From Clostridia bacterium (GTDB taxonomy: Bacteria; Bacillota; Clostridia; Acetivibrionales; DSM-2933), in assembly GCA_026418275.1 (NCBI GenBank), contig JAOABQ010000091.1:1-64000 (forward strand): a stretch of 64,000 bases of DNA, read 5' to 3'. Below, in pieces: positions 1-8,629 of the stretch. The stretch's first letter is position 1. Every line of letters begins with the position of its first letter. The notes beneath the pieces were generated by a model. The model ran no database searches, was not told the DNA's origin, and saw only the letters and a list, made by a program, of their open reading frames with translations. A program made the position numbers and the translations under genes.

Positions 1-105
1 TATGATCGAGGAACTGATCTTGGTCTGTCAGATGAAGAGTTTAGAGTTGAAATCTCCAACGCACTTAATGAATGGCTGGGCAAGAAGAAGCCTGACATTA
101 TTTAA
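1..105 (+). CDS. C-terminal tail of an unidentified protein (partial)
   Basis: Frame 1 is open from the window edge and codes for 34 residues ending GKKKPDII before TAA. The segment is charged and probably helical (SDEEFRVEISNALNEWL). The start lies outside the window and I do not recognise the family. Downstream to 324 there is no gene; the stretch shows only a run of T-rich, non-coding sequence. Confidence 0.5.
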   Translation, partial: YDRGTDLGLSDEEFRVEISNALNEWLGKKKPDII

Positions 106-324
106 ATAAGAGGTCAGGTCTGGCTGTGTTTGACGCTTACAGTAAGGGCATAGGATGGGATTTCCATGAGCCGCTTCGTGCTTTTTCCAAGAATTCACCC
201 CCTTGTACTATTGGAATTTTTTGGTTAGCACACACTCATTATATCATAAAAACCAACATCTAATTTATATGAAGAAACAAATGATTAGATGTTTAGATTA
301 TAGAGTAAAACGAATTCCGTTAAA

Positions 325-370
325 ATAAAATAAAAAAAGCTGTCAGCCACAGAAAACCGACAGCGGGGAA
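325..370 (-). terminator. Rho-independent terminator of the GH16 gene
   Basis: On the minus strand GCTGTC pairs with GACAGC (359-364 with 339-344) around a 14-base loop and is followed by TTTTTTTATTTTATTTT. It lies 22-47 bases past the stop of the GH16 gene. Confidence 0.75.
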
Positions 371-385
371 AATAATCAATTGTTT

Positions 386-1867
386 TTAACGTACCGAATC
401 CAGGCGGGTGATGGTGTTATCCCGTAAGTTTTTAATTTGCGTAGTTACTTCATCCGGTGAAAGTACCCTGTTTTTCGCATGGTATACCCAATCTACATCC
501 TGAACGTAAGACCTTGTGCTGCTTGATGCTGCAAAACCGCCGCTAATGTACCAGTGGTTAAAATTGATGCTCATAAGGGATTCGGGATAATATTTGCCGT
601 TATGAACCGCTTTTAAGGCTCCATCAATGTAGTATTTAACTTCTCCGTTTGCCACTGTAAACGTCAACAAATGCCAGCCTGCATGACTGGTGTTGATGGA
701 ATCAGATTTACTGTCCTGAATCCAAGGCTCACCGGAGTACGTTTCCCAGGTAGTCATCCACATGGTGTTGCCGGAAACTCCCCAACCCCCATTAGGCAGG
801 TATTCAAAATCAATTTCACTGTAATTTGGATCCATGTTATAATTTAAAGGTGTAATGGTAAAAAATGTTTGAGTGATTTGGTCTCCGTCAGGGCTTCCCG
901 AAAACGGCTCATCCGTAAACCTTACTCTTGCGGCATAGGTGCCTTCCAAATACTTTCTTTGGTGGTATATTTCAGCCTGGGAAGTTCCGTACCCTGTACC
1001 GTTTGTAGTCGCTGTCAATCTTAAAATTTTATTTCCCGCATTTAAAGGATCAGTCAGGAAGGAAATGTTGTCTTTAGACCAGCTGCATCCGGACGGGCCG
1101 GGTCCCCCTCCTCCGCTGCGCACCGACCAATTGAAGGCAGACAGATTGCTATCATTAGCTCCTGTGTAATTGAAGTCATCAAACAGAATGTTATCCGTTT
1201 GAAGGGGAGTGGGTACCGGTGTGTTGGTAGGTGAAGGCGTTGACGGCTGCTGAGGTAAGTCCACCACAGGGTAACTTTCGGAAATTTGATTGAAATGCAA
1301 AATTGCAATCATAAGGTCGGACATATTGACCGCATTATCTTTATTGATGTCGTGATCGGAATTATATTTAGAATCTCCTTTGGCGCTGTTAAAGCTGACA
1401 ATCATTTCAATCAAATCGCTCATATTGATGGCGCCATCTTGAAGTCCGCCTATTTGTATATCGCCGGCCCAAATTGTGATTGGTGAACCGGATAGGGAGA
1501 GAATTAAATCACTGTTTACATTTACGGTAAATTTTCTCTTCAGATAACTGGCTTTACTGATAACAACTTCATACTGGCCGGATGCGGTAATCCAATTGAT
1601 TTCAAAGTACCCGTTGGAATCCGTGAAAGTATAGCCTTCTAAACCGGATACTTCTGCTTTAAAGCCGCTTTTAAGAAGGGAGGATACATCTCCGCTAAAG
1701 GTAAAATCCGGGGTTAGATAACCGGAAAGCTTATAATTGATCCGGGAGGTGGCGTTATTCTGATCACCGGTGCTTGAGGAAAAGGATTGAAACCCGGGAA
1801 TCATGGAAAACAGCAGCATAAAGACAAGACAGGAAATAATCCACTTCTTTAAAAATGATAATTTCAT
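386..1867 (-). CDS. Secreted GH16 beta-glucanase with X-module and dockerin
   Basis: 493 residues. A signal peptide (residues 1-28) is followed by an X-module/carboxypeptidase-regulatory-like domain (about 45-130). Next comes a dockerin of two duplicated calcium-loop segments (about 134-195; DGAINMSDL and DNAVNMSDL). A Pro/Thr linker (205-225) leads to a GH16 catalytic domain (about 227-470) with signature EIDFE, so E351 and E355 are the expected nucleophile and acid/base. GH16 enzymes cut beta-1,3(1,4)-glucans or related galactans; the exact substrate cannot be read here. The X-dockerin order resembles the type II anchoring pair of cellulosomal scaffoldins, which suggests docking to a cohesin protein. 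The dockerin lies N-terminal to the enzyme, whereas it is usually C-terminal. The ATG has an AGGAGG site 8 bases upstream. Confidence 0.88.
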   Translation of the reverse strand: MKLSFLKKWIISCLVFMLLFSMIPGFQSFSSSTGDQNNATSRINYKLSGYLTPDFTFSGDVSSLLKSGFKAEVSGLEGYTFTDSNGYFEINWITASGQYEVVISKASYLKRKFTVNVNSDLILSLSGSPITIWAGDIQIGGLQDGAINMSDLIEMIVSFNSAKGDSKYNSDHDINKDNAVNMSDLMIAILHFNQISESYPVVDLPQQPSTPSPTNTPVPTPLQTDNILFDDFNYTGANDSNLSAFNWSVRSGGGGPGPSGCSWSKDNISFLTDPLNAGNKILRLTATTNGTGYGTSQAEIYHQRKYLEGTYAARVRFTDEPFSGSPDGDQITQTFFTITPLNYNMDPNYSEIDFEYLPNGGWGVSGNTMWMTTWETYSGEPWIQDSKSDSINTSHAGWHLLTFTVANGEVKYYIDGALKAVHNGKYYPESLMSINFNHWYISGGFAASSSTRSYVQDVDWVYHAKNRVLSPDEVTTQIKNLRDNTITRLDSVR

Positions 1868-2090
1868 ACGTTTTATCCTCCTAATTGTACTCTCTCTAAG
1901 AAATTGTGCCTAACAGCAGATGTGTGGTGATATTATTAAAGAATTAAGAAACTTGTACTATCATTCTAAGATAAACGGAGTATTTATTCAAACAAAAGAA
2001 CCTTATCTATTTTACAAATTTTTTTTTGTATTTTTAGATACCTATTTGTATGCCCGGTGTTTACATGGGTATATTTTTATTTTATCATGT

Positions 2091-2185
2091 ATATTGAACG
2101 CGATAAAAATTTCACATTGCGCTTCAGCTTCCTTGACTTAACATCGTGAAAATTTTATTTGTCCATATTAAATCATTTTCACGAT
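2091..2185 (-). repeat. Dispersed repeat family A, copy 1 (inverted)
   Basis: Read on the minus strand this matches copies at 4636, 8518 and 48448. The first hairpin has arms ATCGTGAAAAT and ATTTTCACGAT; the second has arms built on GCGAT/ATCGC and ends TTCAATAT. This copy sits about 60 bases upstream of the radical SAM gene. It is the only copy in reverse orientation. The rest of 1868-2247 shows no gene. Confidence 0.8.
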
Positions 2186-2247
2186 TTATAAAGTTGGATG
2201 TGTTATGTATAACAGATGCGGGTAAAACAAAGTAGAGGATTGGGAAG

Positions 2248-3132
2248 ATGATCAAAGAGGTCAATGCCAAAACCTTATTGTCCAATTGCAAAAATCCCAG
2301 TATGTGGTTTGGGGTTAAATACAACATGAATATATACCGGGGATGCCAGCATGGATGTATTTATTGTGACTCAAGAAGTGAATGCTACAGGATCGAAAAT
2401 TTTGATGATATCCTCGTAAAAGTGAATGCAATTGATCTGTTGAAGGCAGAACTCCCGCGCAAGCGTGTTAAAGGAACGGTGGGCACCGGAGCAATGAGTG
2501 ATCCTTATGGACCTGTTGAGAAGGAATATCGACTTACAGGCAGGGCATTGGAAGTTATTGCGGAAAGAAGGTTCCCTGTTCACATAACAACAAAAAGCAA
2601 TCTGGTTTTAAGGGATGTTGAAACACTCCAGGAAATCAACCGGATTTATGCTTCGGTATCCTTTACCGTTACAGCGGCTGATGATGAACTGGCGGGAAAA
2701 ATTGAGCCTGGGGCACCCAGTCCTACAGACCGTTTCAAGGCTATGGGCGTTCTGTCCACCCTGGGGATTTGCACAGGAATAACCTTGATGCCTGTACTGC
2801 CCTTTCTGGAAGACAATGAAGAAAACATCCGGGATATTGTCATCAAAGCAAAAGAATATGGGGCATCCTATATTTACCCTAGCTTTGGAATGACCTTAAG
2901 AGACCGACAGCGGGATTACTATTATCGCAAGCTGGATACATTGTTTCCGGGTATAAAGGAAAAATATATTAAGAAATTTGGTCTCCGGTATGGATGTGGT
3001 GTGAATCATGGTTCAAAATTAAAACAACTATTTTATGAACTGTGTAAAAAATACGGCATCTCAACCAGTATGCCTTCTTATGAGAAAAAAATATCCGCTT
3101 ATCAATTGAGTATTTTGGATGGAGAAGGATAG
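2248..3132 (+). CDS. SPL-family radical SAM protein
   Basis: 294 residues. The radical SAM cluster motif CxxxCxxC is CQHGCIYC at residues 33-40, within the family-typical stretch NIYRGCQHGCIYCDSRSECY. Further conserved stretches are GTGAMSDPYGP, TTKSNLVLRD and MPVLPFLEDNEEN. This is the SplB-like family (spore photoproduct lyase relatives), common in clostridia and mostly uncharacterised. It should bind a 4Fe-4S cluster and S-adenosylmethionine in the cytoplasm. It is shorter than typical spore photoproduct lyase (about 340 residues), and I do not claim that activity. The ATG is preceded by GAGGATTGGGAAG. A repeat A copy lies upstream. Confidence 0.85.
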   Translation: MIKEVNAKTLLSNCKNPSMWFGVKYNMNIYRGCQHGCIYCDSRSECYRIENFDDILVKVNAIDLLKAELPRKRVKGTVGTGAMSDPYGPVEKEYRLTGRALEVIAERRFPVHITTKSNLVLRDVETLQEINRIYASVSFTVTAADDELAGKIEPGAPSPTDRFKAMGVLSTLGICTGITLMPVLPFLEDNEENIRDIVIKAKEYGASYIYPSFGMTLRDRQRDYYYRKLDTLFPGIKEKYIKKFGLRYGCGVNHGSKLKQLFYELCKKYGISTSMPSYEKKISAYQLSILDGEG

Positions 3133-3211
3133 GGATATACTTTTTTTGATCCTGTGTCATTGTATAGAATGAAAAATTCCTCAAATACTAATAAGACAAG
3201 GAGGGATTATC

Positions 3212-3442
3212 ATGGATCATACACAGAAAATAGTAAAAGTGAAAAAGAATGAAGATGGAGATATCACGGATGTAATGCTTAATGATGGTAACATTTTTTC
3301 CATAAATCAAGCGATTGAGATGGTTAAAAACGGCATGATTGAAGGTGTAAATGTAGGACATGCCAAAAACGGAAGAGCATATTTAAGAAGTAACCCCAAC
3401 GACACCCAAGAAGACAACTTGGATCATTTGCCTACTTTTTAA
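3212..3442 (+). CDS. DUF3892 domain protein
   Basis: 76 residues with no signal peptide or membrane segment. The pattern KVKKNEDGDITDVMLNDG, then INQAIEMVKNG, EGVNVGHAKNGRAYLRS and a C-terminal LDHLPTF, matches DUF3892, a small family found mainly in spore-forming Firmicutes. Function unknown. AAGGAGGGATT lies just before the ATG. It follows the radical SAM gene by 79 bases on the same strand and has its own likely terminator, so it may be transcribed alone. Confidence 0.85.
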   Translation: MDHTQKIVKVKKNEDGDITDVMLNDGNIFSINQAIEMVKNGMIEGVNVGHAKNGRAYLRSNPNDTQEDNLDHLPTF

Positions 3443-3462
3443 ATGTAAATGGAAAGCATCAG

Positions 3463-3495
3463 GGGCAGCTCAGGTAGCTGTCCTTTAAATTTGTA
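3463..3495 (+). terminator. Probable terminator after the DUF3892 gene
   Basis: GGGCAGCT and AGCTGTCC form an 8-bp stem (one G-U) with loop CAGGT, followed by TTTAAATTT. The T-run is short. Confidence 0.5.
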
Positions 3496-3607
3496 ACCGG
3501 GTCGGGTTTTCATAGGTAACTGTACTTGTAGAGTGTTGTCAAGGCTTCAGGTCTATGGGAAAATAAGTGAAGAAGTATTTAAAACAGCGTTTAAAAGAGG
3601 TGTCCAA

Positions 3608-4432
3608 GTGAATCAGAAGGATGAAAATAAAGATTTTGAAAAAAATAAAGACAGTCAGGACATACATAGGATCAATGAACATACAGATTTGCAAATATAT
3701 GAGGAGGCTAGTAAAAACACGGTAAAACCTAGGTCCCGGGGAACCGATCCGGAAGATGAAAAATCATTTTCAGTGGAAGCTGTCAAAATATTAAGGATCG
3801 CACAAGAAGAGGTTGCCTGGCTTTTGGACCGGGGATATCCGGTAAATGCTGTTATTACCTTGGTAGGAGGCCACTACCAGTTGACTGCAAGGCAGCGTCT
3901 GGCGGTACAACGTGCAACCAGCTCAACTACACAATGTTTGGAGCGAAGAAAAAGGCTTTTATCTCTTCAATCAGAACTTAAAGGGCCTCTGCAAATTGAT
4001 GGCTTCAATCTCATCATTACTTTGGAAGTAGCGCTTTCGGGCGGAATCCTACTATCGTGCAATGATGGAACAATCCGGGACTTAGCAGGCTTGAGAGGAA
4101 CCTACCATCCTATTGACAAAACGGATCAGGCGCTTTTGCTTTTAGGAAAGGCCTTTAAAGAACTCTCTGTTCCCGAGGTTACTTTTTGGCTGGATTCACC
4201 TGTTTCCAATTCAGGAAGGCTAAAAAGTAAGATATTGGAATATGGAGAGCAGTGGGGAATCCCGGTAAGGGTTGAACTTGTACCCAATGCGGATCCAATT
4301 CTATCAAGGATGGAGCGGGTAATAACCAGTGATTCAATTATACTGGATACATGCGGAAGTTGGCTGAACCTTGCGGATATGGTAATTAGGCAGTATATAA
4401 GGGAGGCGGTAGTTATTGATTTATCCAGATGA
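3608..4432 (+). CDS. DUF434 domain protein
   Basis: About 274 residues from the chosen GTG at 3608, which has AAAGAGG 7 bases upstream. An in-frame GTG at 3533 would add 25 residues but has no ribosome site. The first 70 residues are charged and low-complexity. The remainder (VAWLLDRGYPVNAVITLVGGHYQLTARQRLAVQRA, LSGGILLSCNDGTIRDLAGLRGTY, WLDSPVSNSGRLK) fits the DUF434 family of cytoplasmic proteins with an Asp-rich fold. No biochemical role is established to my knowledge. The gene stands alone between a terminator and convergent transcription. Confidence 0.8.
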   Translation: MNQKDENKDFEKNKDSQDIHRINEHTDLQIYEEASKNTVKPRSRGTDPEDEKSFSVEAVKILRIAQEEVAWLLDRGYPVNAVITLVGGHYQLTARQRLAVQRATSSTTQCLERRKRLLSLQSELKGPLQIDGFNLIITLEVALSGGILLSCNDGTIRDLAGLRGTYHPIDKTDQALLLLGKAFKELSVPEVTFWLDSPVSNSGRLKSKILEYGEQWGIPVRVELVPNADPILSRMERVITSDSIILDTCGSWLNLADMVIRQYIREAVVIDLSR

Positions 4433-4594
4433 TCTCTATCCACTGCCAAACCGAAATTTGATTTTCCGGTGTTAAAACTTTACGTTTGACAGAGCGTTTA
4501 GAGAACGGTTTTAGGTGAATTGTGATAGGTTGATGCAAAATTTTTTTGCTTTATCAATAGAAATTTTTCCAACCAAACATCGATCAACCCTTAT

Positions 4595-4629
4595 GGAAAA
4601 GGGGCTAAGTCTTAACACAGCCCCTTTCC
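4595..4629. terminator. Hairpin between convergent genes, possible terminator
   Basis: GGAAAAGGGGCT pairs with AGCCCCTTTCC around a 12-base loop. There is no clear T-run on either side, so termination is uncertain. Confidence 0.4.
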
Positions 4630-4635
4630 AATTAG

Positions 4636-4728
4636 ATCGTGAAAAGATTTGCATGGATAAATTGAATTTTCACGATATTAAATCAAGGAAATTGAAGCAT
4701 GATATAAATTCTTTATCGCATTCAAAAT
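4636..4728 (+). repeat. Dispersed repeat family A, copy 2
   Basis: Starts ATCGTGAAAA (preceded by AATTAG as in copies 3 and 4), with inner arm ATTTTCACGATATTAAATCA and the second hairpin TTGAAGC.../...TCGCATTCAA. It lies between two convergent genes. The first arm carries a small change (GAAAAGAT for GAAAATGAT). Confidence 0.8.
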
Positions 4729-4738
4729 AATTAATTCT

Positions 4739-5752
4739 CTATTTATATGCCTCCTGAACCACTCCCCAGCCTTTTAACTCTTCTTCGGTGCCGATCCAGA
4801 CCTCTATACCGATTTTAACCATAGGAAATAGTTCTTCTACACAAGGATTTAACATTCTAATACACCCGTGTGAAGCGTTTGTGCCGATTGAATAAGGGCT
4901 GTTGGTGCCATGGATGCCATAATCGTTTCCGCCTTTAGGAGAGAGTCCCATCCACCTGTAACCCAGAGGGTTTTTTGGAGAACCTCCCTTGACTGGCTTT
5001 GCATATCCACCTCCACCCCATGTTGGGTTAATGCTTTTATTAACGATTGTGAATTTGCCTGAGGGTGTTAAAGAAGGTGGATTACCGACGGCTATGGGAT
5101 ATTTTTTTACTACGGAATCCTTTTTATATAACGTCAGTATCCGTTTGGACTTGTTAATCACAATCCATTGGTCTTTACCAGGCGGCAGAGTGATTTTATC
5201 CGTGTATGTAAATGGCTGCGTGGAAGTCATCCTTTTAATCAGGGAAGAGAGGCTCTGTTTGCCCCAGATTCCGTCCACCTTCAAGTTGTGGTCGCTTTGA
5301 AACAGCAAAATTGCAGTTCTTAAATTCAAATTGGAATCCTTGGTTTGGATTCGAAAATAGTTCAACTTTTTTAATTCCTCAATATAATTGATTTTTTTAA
5401 TATCAATAGGGGGTGTGGTGATGGGAGGTGTAGGTGAAACCGGAGTATTTGTTACGGTAGGTGTTCCTGTTGGAGTACATTCTGCTGTGCCTGAGGGTGA
5501 TGGTGTGGGCGTAGGTGTATCCGTGGGTGTAATGATGGGAGTAGCTGTTGGCGTTACAGCAGGAACCCAGGATGGTGAAGGTGTAGTTGTATAATGATCT
5601 ATACTATTGCCCTCGGCAAATATATCGGTTTGAGGTCTGCTTTTACTTCCCGATGTGGTAATGTTTGCGTTACAAGCCAGGCAAACCAATAAAAGAGAAA
5701 TAATTTTGAAAGTGATTGTCCTCTTCATAAATAAATATCCAAAATCCTTCAC
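4739..5752 (-). CDS. L,D-transpeptidase with peptidoglycan-binding domain
   Basis: 337 residues. An N-terminal export segment (LLLVCLACNA; imperfect as a lipobox) is followed by a Thr/Pro-rich wall-spanning linker (about 55-118). A PG_binding_1 repeat (about 120-170) precedes a YkuD catalytic domain (about 195-325) with IHGTN and SHGCIRM, so the nucleophile is Cys297. YkuD enzymes make 3-3 cross-links in, or anchor proteins to, peptidoglycan outside the membrane. The start shown is GTG; an ATG 24 bases downstream (5728) gives a cleaner signal peptide (MKRTITFK) and is an alternative. The gene is single, facing the DUF434 gene. Confidence 0.88.
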   Translation of the reverse strand: MKDFGYLFMKRTITFKIISLLLVCLACNANITTSGSKSRPQTDIFAEGNSIDHYTTTPSPSWVPAVTPTATPIITPTDTPTPTPSPSGTAECTPTGTPTVTNTPVSPTPPITTPPIDIKKINYIEELKKLNYFRIQTKDSNLNLRTAILLFQSDHNLKVDGIWGKQSLSSLIKRMTSTQPFTYTDKITLPPGKDQWIVINKSKRILTLYKKDSVVKKYPIAVGNPPSLTPSGKFTIVNKSINPTWGGGGYAKPVKGGSPKNPLGYRWMGLSPKGGNDYGIHGTNSPYSIGTNASHGCIRMLNPCVEELFPMVKIGIEVWIGTEEELKGWGVVQEAYK

Positions 5753-6088
5753 TGGATTTAGTTCCCCCCTTAAGGTTTATAAAAATTAACGCCTTAAAAA
5801 TATATGCGGAAAACTAAATCTCATAACTGAAATTATTATATGAATCTAATTATAAATTGGTGAGCTTTGGGAAAAGGTTTCAATATGGATAGCTGTAGAG
5901 AGTGTAATGTTTATATCTGGTTGATGGGAAATAAAACCAGTCTGTTTTTTTGTTTTCATAATCGCAGTGTTAAAAAATGTTGTATGCCTTTATATTAACA
6001 GGGAGTCCTGATGGTTGAATAAGAAATAAACTTGGAGGCAAAATATAATTATGATTGGAGAAGACCGAATCCAAAGGAGGTTTTAAAA

Positions 6089-7180
6089 TTGCTATTTGAA
6101 TTGCCTTCCTATAGACATCCTGATTTTTCAGTGGAGCCCCTGAAGTCAAGCCCCGATATGCAAACTTTACCGGTAGTGAAGGAGGGAGTAGCTCCCTTAA
6201 ACTTTCATGCTACCAGTATATTTCCCGAGTATTTTAAAATCAATAACCGATGGGTTTTATTGCGAGAAAGCCGTATGGATTGCGCTGTAGTGGTAAAGGA
6301 GGACTACCGGCTTGAAGTAAAGGAATTTCGAAGATTACATGTTGGAGAACAGGTAGTAGTAGGAAGGGTTGACGATGGAAGTATTGGAATATACGTACAT
6401 ACAGAGGGGTTTAAGGGGGACCGAAAGCAGGGTGAAGCTTTTACTTTTAGAACGGGAAGGTCTAGGGAAACCTCTTTTTCAAGAGATTATGACAGGCTAT
6501 ATGATTTATTGAGATTTGAAAGGGAAAATGGTTACATTGTTTGGGTTTTAGGGCCTGCCATCGTATTTGACCAGGACTCCAGAGTGGCAATGGTATCTCT
6601 GATAAAAAACGGATATGCCAATGTGGTTTTTGCCGGAAACGCACTTGCAACTCATGACCTGGAAGGAGCCGTATTTAAGACGGCTTTAGGGCAAAGTATT
6701 TACACACAGGTATCCATGCCCGGTGGACACTATCACCATCTGGATGTGATTAACCAAGCCAGATCCTATGATTCCCTTGGAAAGTATGTAAAAGAGGAAC
6801 ATATTTTAGATGGCGTAGTGCATGCCTGTGTAGAAAACAATGTACCCCTTGTCTTGGCAGGTTCCATACGGGACGACGGACCGCTGCCGGACGTGGTGCC
6901 GGATGTTTACCGGGCACAAATGATAATGCGGGAACATACCAAAAAAGCGACAACGGTGATCGGTCTTGCTACACAGCTTCATTCCATTGCCACAGGAAAT
7001 ATGACTCCTTCTTATCAAGTGGTGGGAGAAAATATAAGACCTGTTTTTATCTACAGTGTGGATATTTCAGAGTTTGCAGTAAATAAACTGCGGGATCGGG
7101 GAACTTTGGAGGTGACCTCCATTGTTTCCAATGTGCAGGACTTTTTAGTCAATGTGGAGCGCAATCTGGTAGGGAAATGA
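6089..7180 (+). CDS. Archaeal-type ornithine cyclodeaminase (TIGR00300/LOR-SDH family)
   Basis: 363 residues from TTG at 6089, which has AAAGGAGG with an 8-base gap. The longer frame from TTG 6032 has no ribosome site. Family features are FHATSIFPEYFKINNRWV, a central WVLGPAIVFDQDSR, FAGNALATHDLEG and LAGSIRDDGPLPDV, with NAD-binding-fold character in the C-terminal half. Characterised relatives (a Methanococcus enzyme and the C-terminal domain of cyanobacterial ArgZ/AgrE) convert ornithine to proline and ammonia. That reaction is inferred here from family membership. It is followed 35 bases later by the ThrE genes, and arginase lies just beyond, which supports a role in arginine/ornithine breakdown. 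Confidence 0.8.
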   Translation: MLFELPSYRHPDFSVEPLKSSPDMQTLPVVKEGVAPLNFHATSIFPEYFKINNRWVLLRESRMDCAVVVKEDYRLEVKEFRRLHVGEQVVVGRVDDGSIGIYVHTEGFKGDRKQGEAFTFRTGRSRETSFSRDYDRLYDLLRFERENGYIVWVLGPAIVFDQDSRVAMVSLIKNGYANVVFAGNALATHDLEGAVFKTALGQSIYTQVSMPGGHYHHLDVINQARSYDSLGKYVKEEHILDGVVHACVENNVPLVLAGSIRDDGPLPDVVPDVYRAQMIMREHTKKATTVIGLATQLHSIATGNMTPSYQVVGENIRPVFIYSVDISEFAVNKLRDRGTLEVTSIVSNVQDFLVNVERNLVGK

Positions 7181-7215
7181 GCTTTAAATCAAACGAAGTA
7201 TAAACAGAGGATATT

Positions 7216-7995
7216 ATGCCGGAACAGGTTGTGAATATGAAACCCGGTGAAGTGATGGAAATTGCCTTAAAGTCTGGTGAAATCCTTCTTAAAAGTGGAG
7301 CGGAAATCTACAGGGTAGAAGAAACAATCATAAGAATATTTGAAAGTTATCAAATGGAATGTGATTGTTTTGCTCTTCTTACAGGAATATTTATATCTGT
7401 AAAGGATGAAGAGGGAAGAACATTAACCCATATCCGGCGTGTTAAGGGATATGCTTTTGACCTTACCCGCATTGAAATGGTTAATTCATTTTCCAGGAGT
7501 CTGCAAACAAAGCGAATTTCCTACCGGGAAGCCCTCAAACACCTGGGAGAGATTGAAAGGTATCCGGGTTATAGATTTTCCACCCGGTTTTTTGTTTCAG
7601 GGTTCATTGCTTTTATTTATACACTCATCTTTAAAGGAAACTTTTACGAAGCGACAGCGGCAATTTTTGTGAGTTTATTTGTGTTTGGCGTGAAATCAGG
7701 AATTGAATTGATTGGTTTTTTTCCTTTCATCGTATTTTTTATATCCGGTGTCACTGTTGGAGCAGTAAGCCTTATTGCAGGGATTGTTTATCCCGGAATC
7801 AACATTTATAAGGTTATTATGGGAGGGATTATGATCTTAACGCCGGGAATGACCATGATGAGCGGTATAAAGGATGCGCTGCATGGGGATATAGTATCCA
7901 GCCTTTACAGGCTGGCGGAGGCCATATTGACCATTGTTGCTGTAGGCATAGGAATAGGAATTGTATTGTCCGCGGCCATCAATTGGGTTAGCTGA
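7216..7995 (+). CDS. Threonine/serine exporter family protein, large subunit (ThrE N-terminal part)
   Basis: 259 residues. The cytoplasmic N-terminal part (about 1-115; LKSGEILLKSGAEIYRVEET, CDCFALLTGIFISV) carries the DUF1212 signature. About five membrane segments follow (from residue 125), including GGIMILTPGMTMMSGIKDAL. In ThrE of Corynebacterium both halves are one protein; here, as often in Firmicutes, they are split into two genes. Amino-acid export is known for ThrE, but substrate in this clade is not. AGAGGA precedes the ATG. The next gene starts 7 bases after the stop, so the two are translationally linked. Confidence 0.88.
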   Translation: MPEQVVNMKPGEVMEIALKSGEILLKSGAEIYRVEETIIRIFESYQMECDCFALLTGIFISVKDEEGRTLTHIRRVKGYAFDLTRIEMVNSFSRSLQTKRISYREALKHLGEIERYPGYRFSTRFFVSGFIAFIYTLIFKGNFYEATAAIFVSLFVFGVKSGIELIGFFPFIVFFISGVTVGAVSLIAGIVYPGINIYKVIMGGIMILTPGMTMMSGIKDALHGDIVSSLYRLAEAILTIVAVGIGIGIVLSAAINWVS

Positions 7996-8002
7996 GGTAG
8001 TT

Positions 8003-8446
8003 ATGAATGATTTGCTGCTTGCTTTTTTCGGAAGCTTGCTTCCGGCCATACTATTTAATGCCGATGCTAAAAGGCTTTTTTGGATTGGTTTATCCGGGGC
8101 CGTAGGTTGGCTTATTTTTATCAATATAAGTGAAATGATACATCAAGTTGTTTTCCCCACTTTTTTAGGCGCTTTTTCTGTAGGGATTTACAGTGAAAGT
8201 ATGGCCAGACTCGTGAAGTCCCCAGCAACTGTGTTTTCAGTCTCCGGAGCATTTCCCCTTGTACCGGGGATTGGAGCATATACCACTGTGCAGCTTTTGG
8301 TTCAAAATAAACTTCAGGAAGCAGCGGGCAAAGCACTGGAAACCATCTCCAGTGCCGGGGCTATTGCATTGGGAATTATGGCCGCGTCAGCGATTTTTCG
8401 GATTGCTAAAAAAATCAGGCAGGGCTCTACTGATTACCAAAGATAA
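8003..8446 (+). CDS. Threonine/serine exporter family protein, small subunit (ThrE C-terminal part)
   Basis: 147 residues, four predicted membrane segments, DUF3815-like (AFFGSLLPAILFNADAKRL, LVPGIGAYTTVQLLVQN). The ATG at 8003 is preceded by TGAGGT, which overlaps the stop of the upstream half; the frame could open 14 codons earlier inside the upstream gene but that lacks support. It should pair with the preceding protein to form one transporter. It is the last gene of the ornithine cyclodeaminase operon. Confidence 0.88.
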   Translation: MNDLLLAFFGSLLPAILFNADAKRLFWIGLSGAVGWLIFINISEMIHQVVFPTFLGAFSVGIYSESMARLVKSPATVFSVSGAFPLVPGIGAYTTVQLLVQNKLQEAAGKALETISSAGAIALGIMAASAIFRIAKKIRQGSTDYQR

Positions 8447-8517
8447 AATAAGTGATTCCGTAAGTAAAATACTTGTAGAAGCGGTAGTTTGCAAGCTGAA
8501 AAATACACTTTAATTCG

Positions 8518-8612
8518 ATCGTGAAAATGATTTTGCACCGGTAAATTGAATTTTCACGATATTAAATCAAGGAAATTGAGGCGCAATGTAAAATCTTTAT
8601 CGCGTTCAATAT
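8518..8612 (+). repeat. Dispersed repeat family A, copy 3
   Basis: Begins ATCGTGAAAATGATTTTGCA, contains the ATTTTCACGAT partner arm and ends ATCGCGTTCAATAT. The second stem TTGAGGCGCAAT.../...ATCGCGTTCAA is nearly perfect. It lies between the convergent exporter and arginase genes. No other terminator is evident there, so the hairpins may serve that purpose by accident or design. Confidence 0.82.
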
Positions 8613-8629
8613 TCATTTAGGTGTTTACT

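Noticed and set aside
939-1169. Plus-strand frame inside the GH16 gene
   Set aside because: Shadow of the GH16 coding strand; no ribosome site and no recognisable product.
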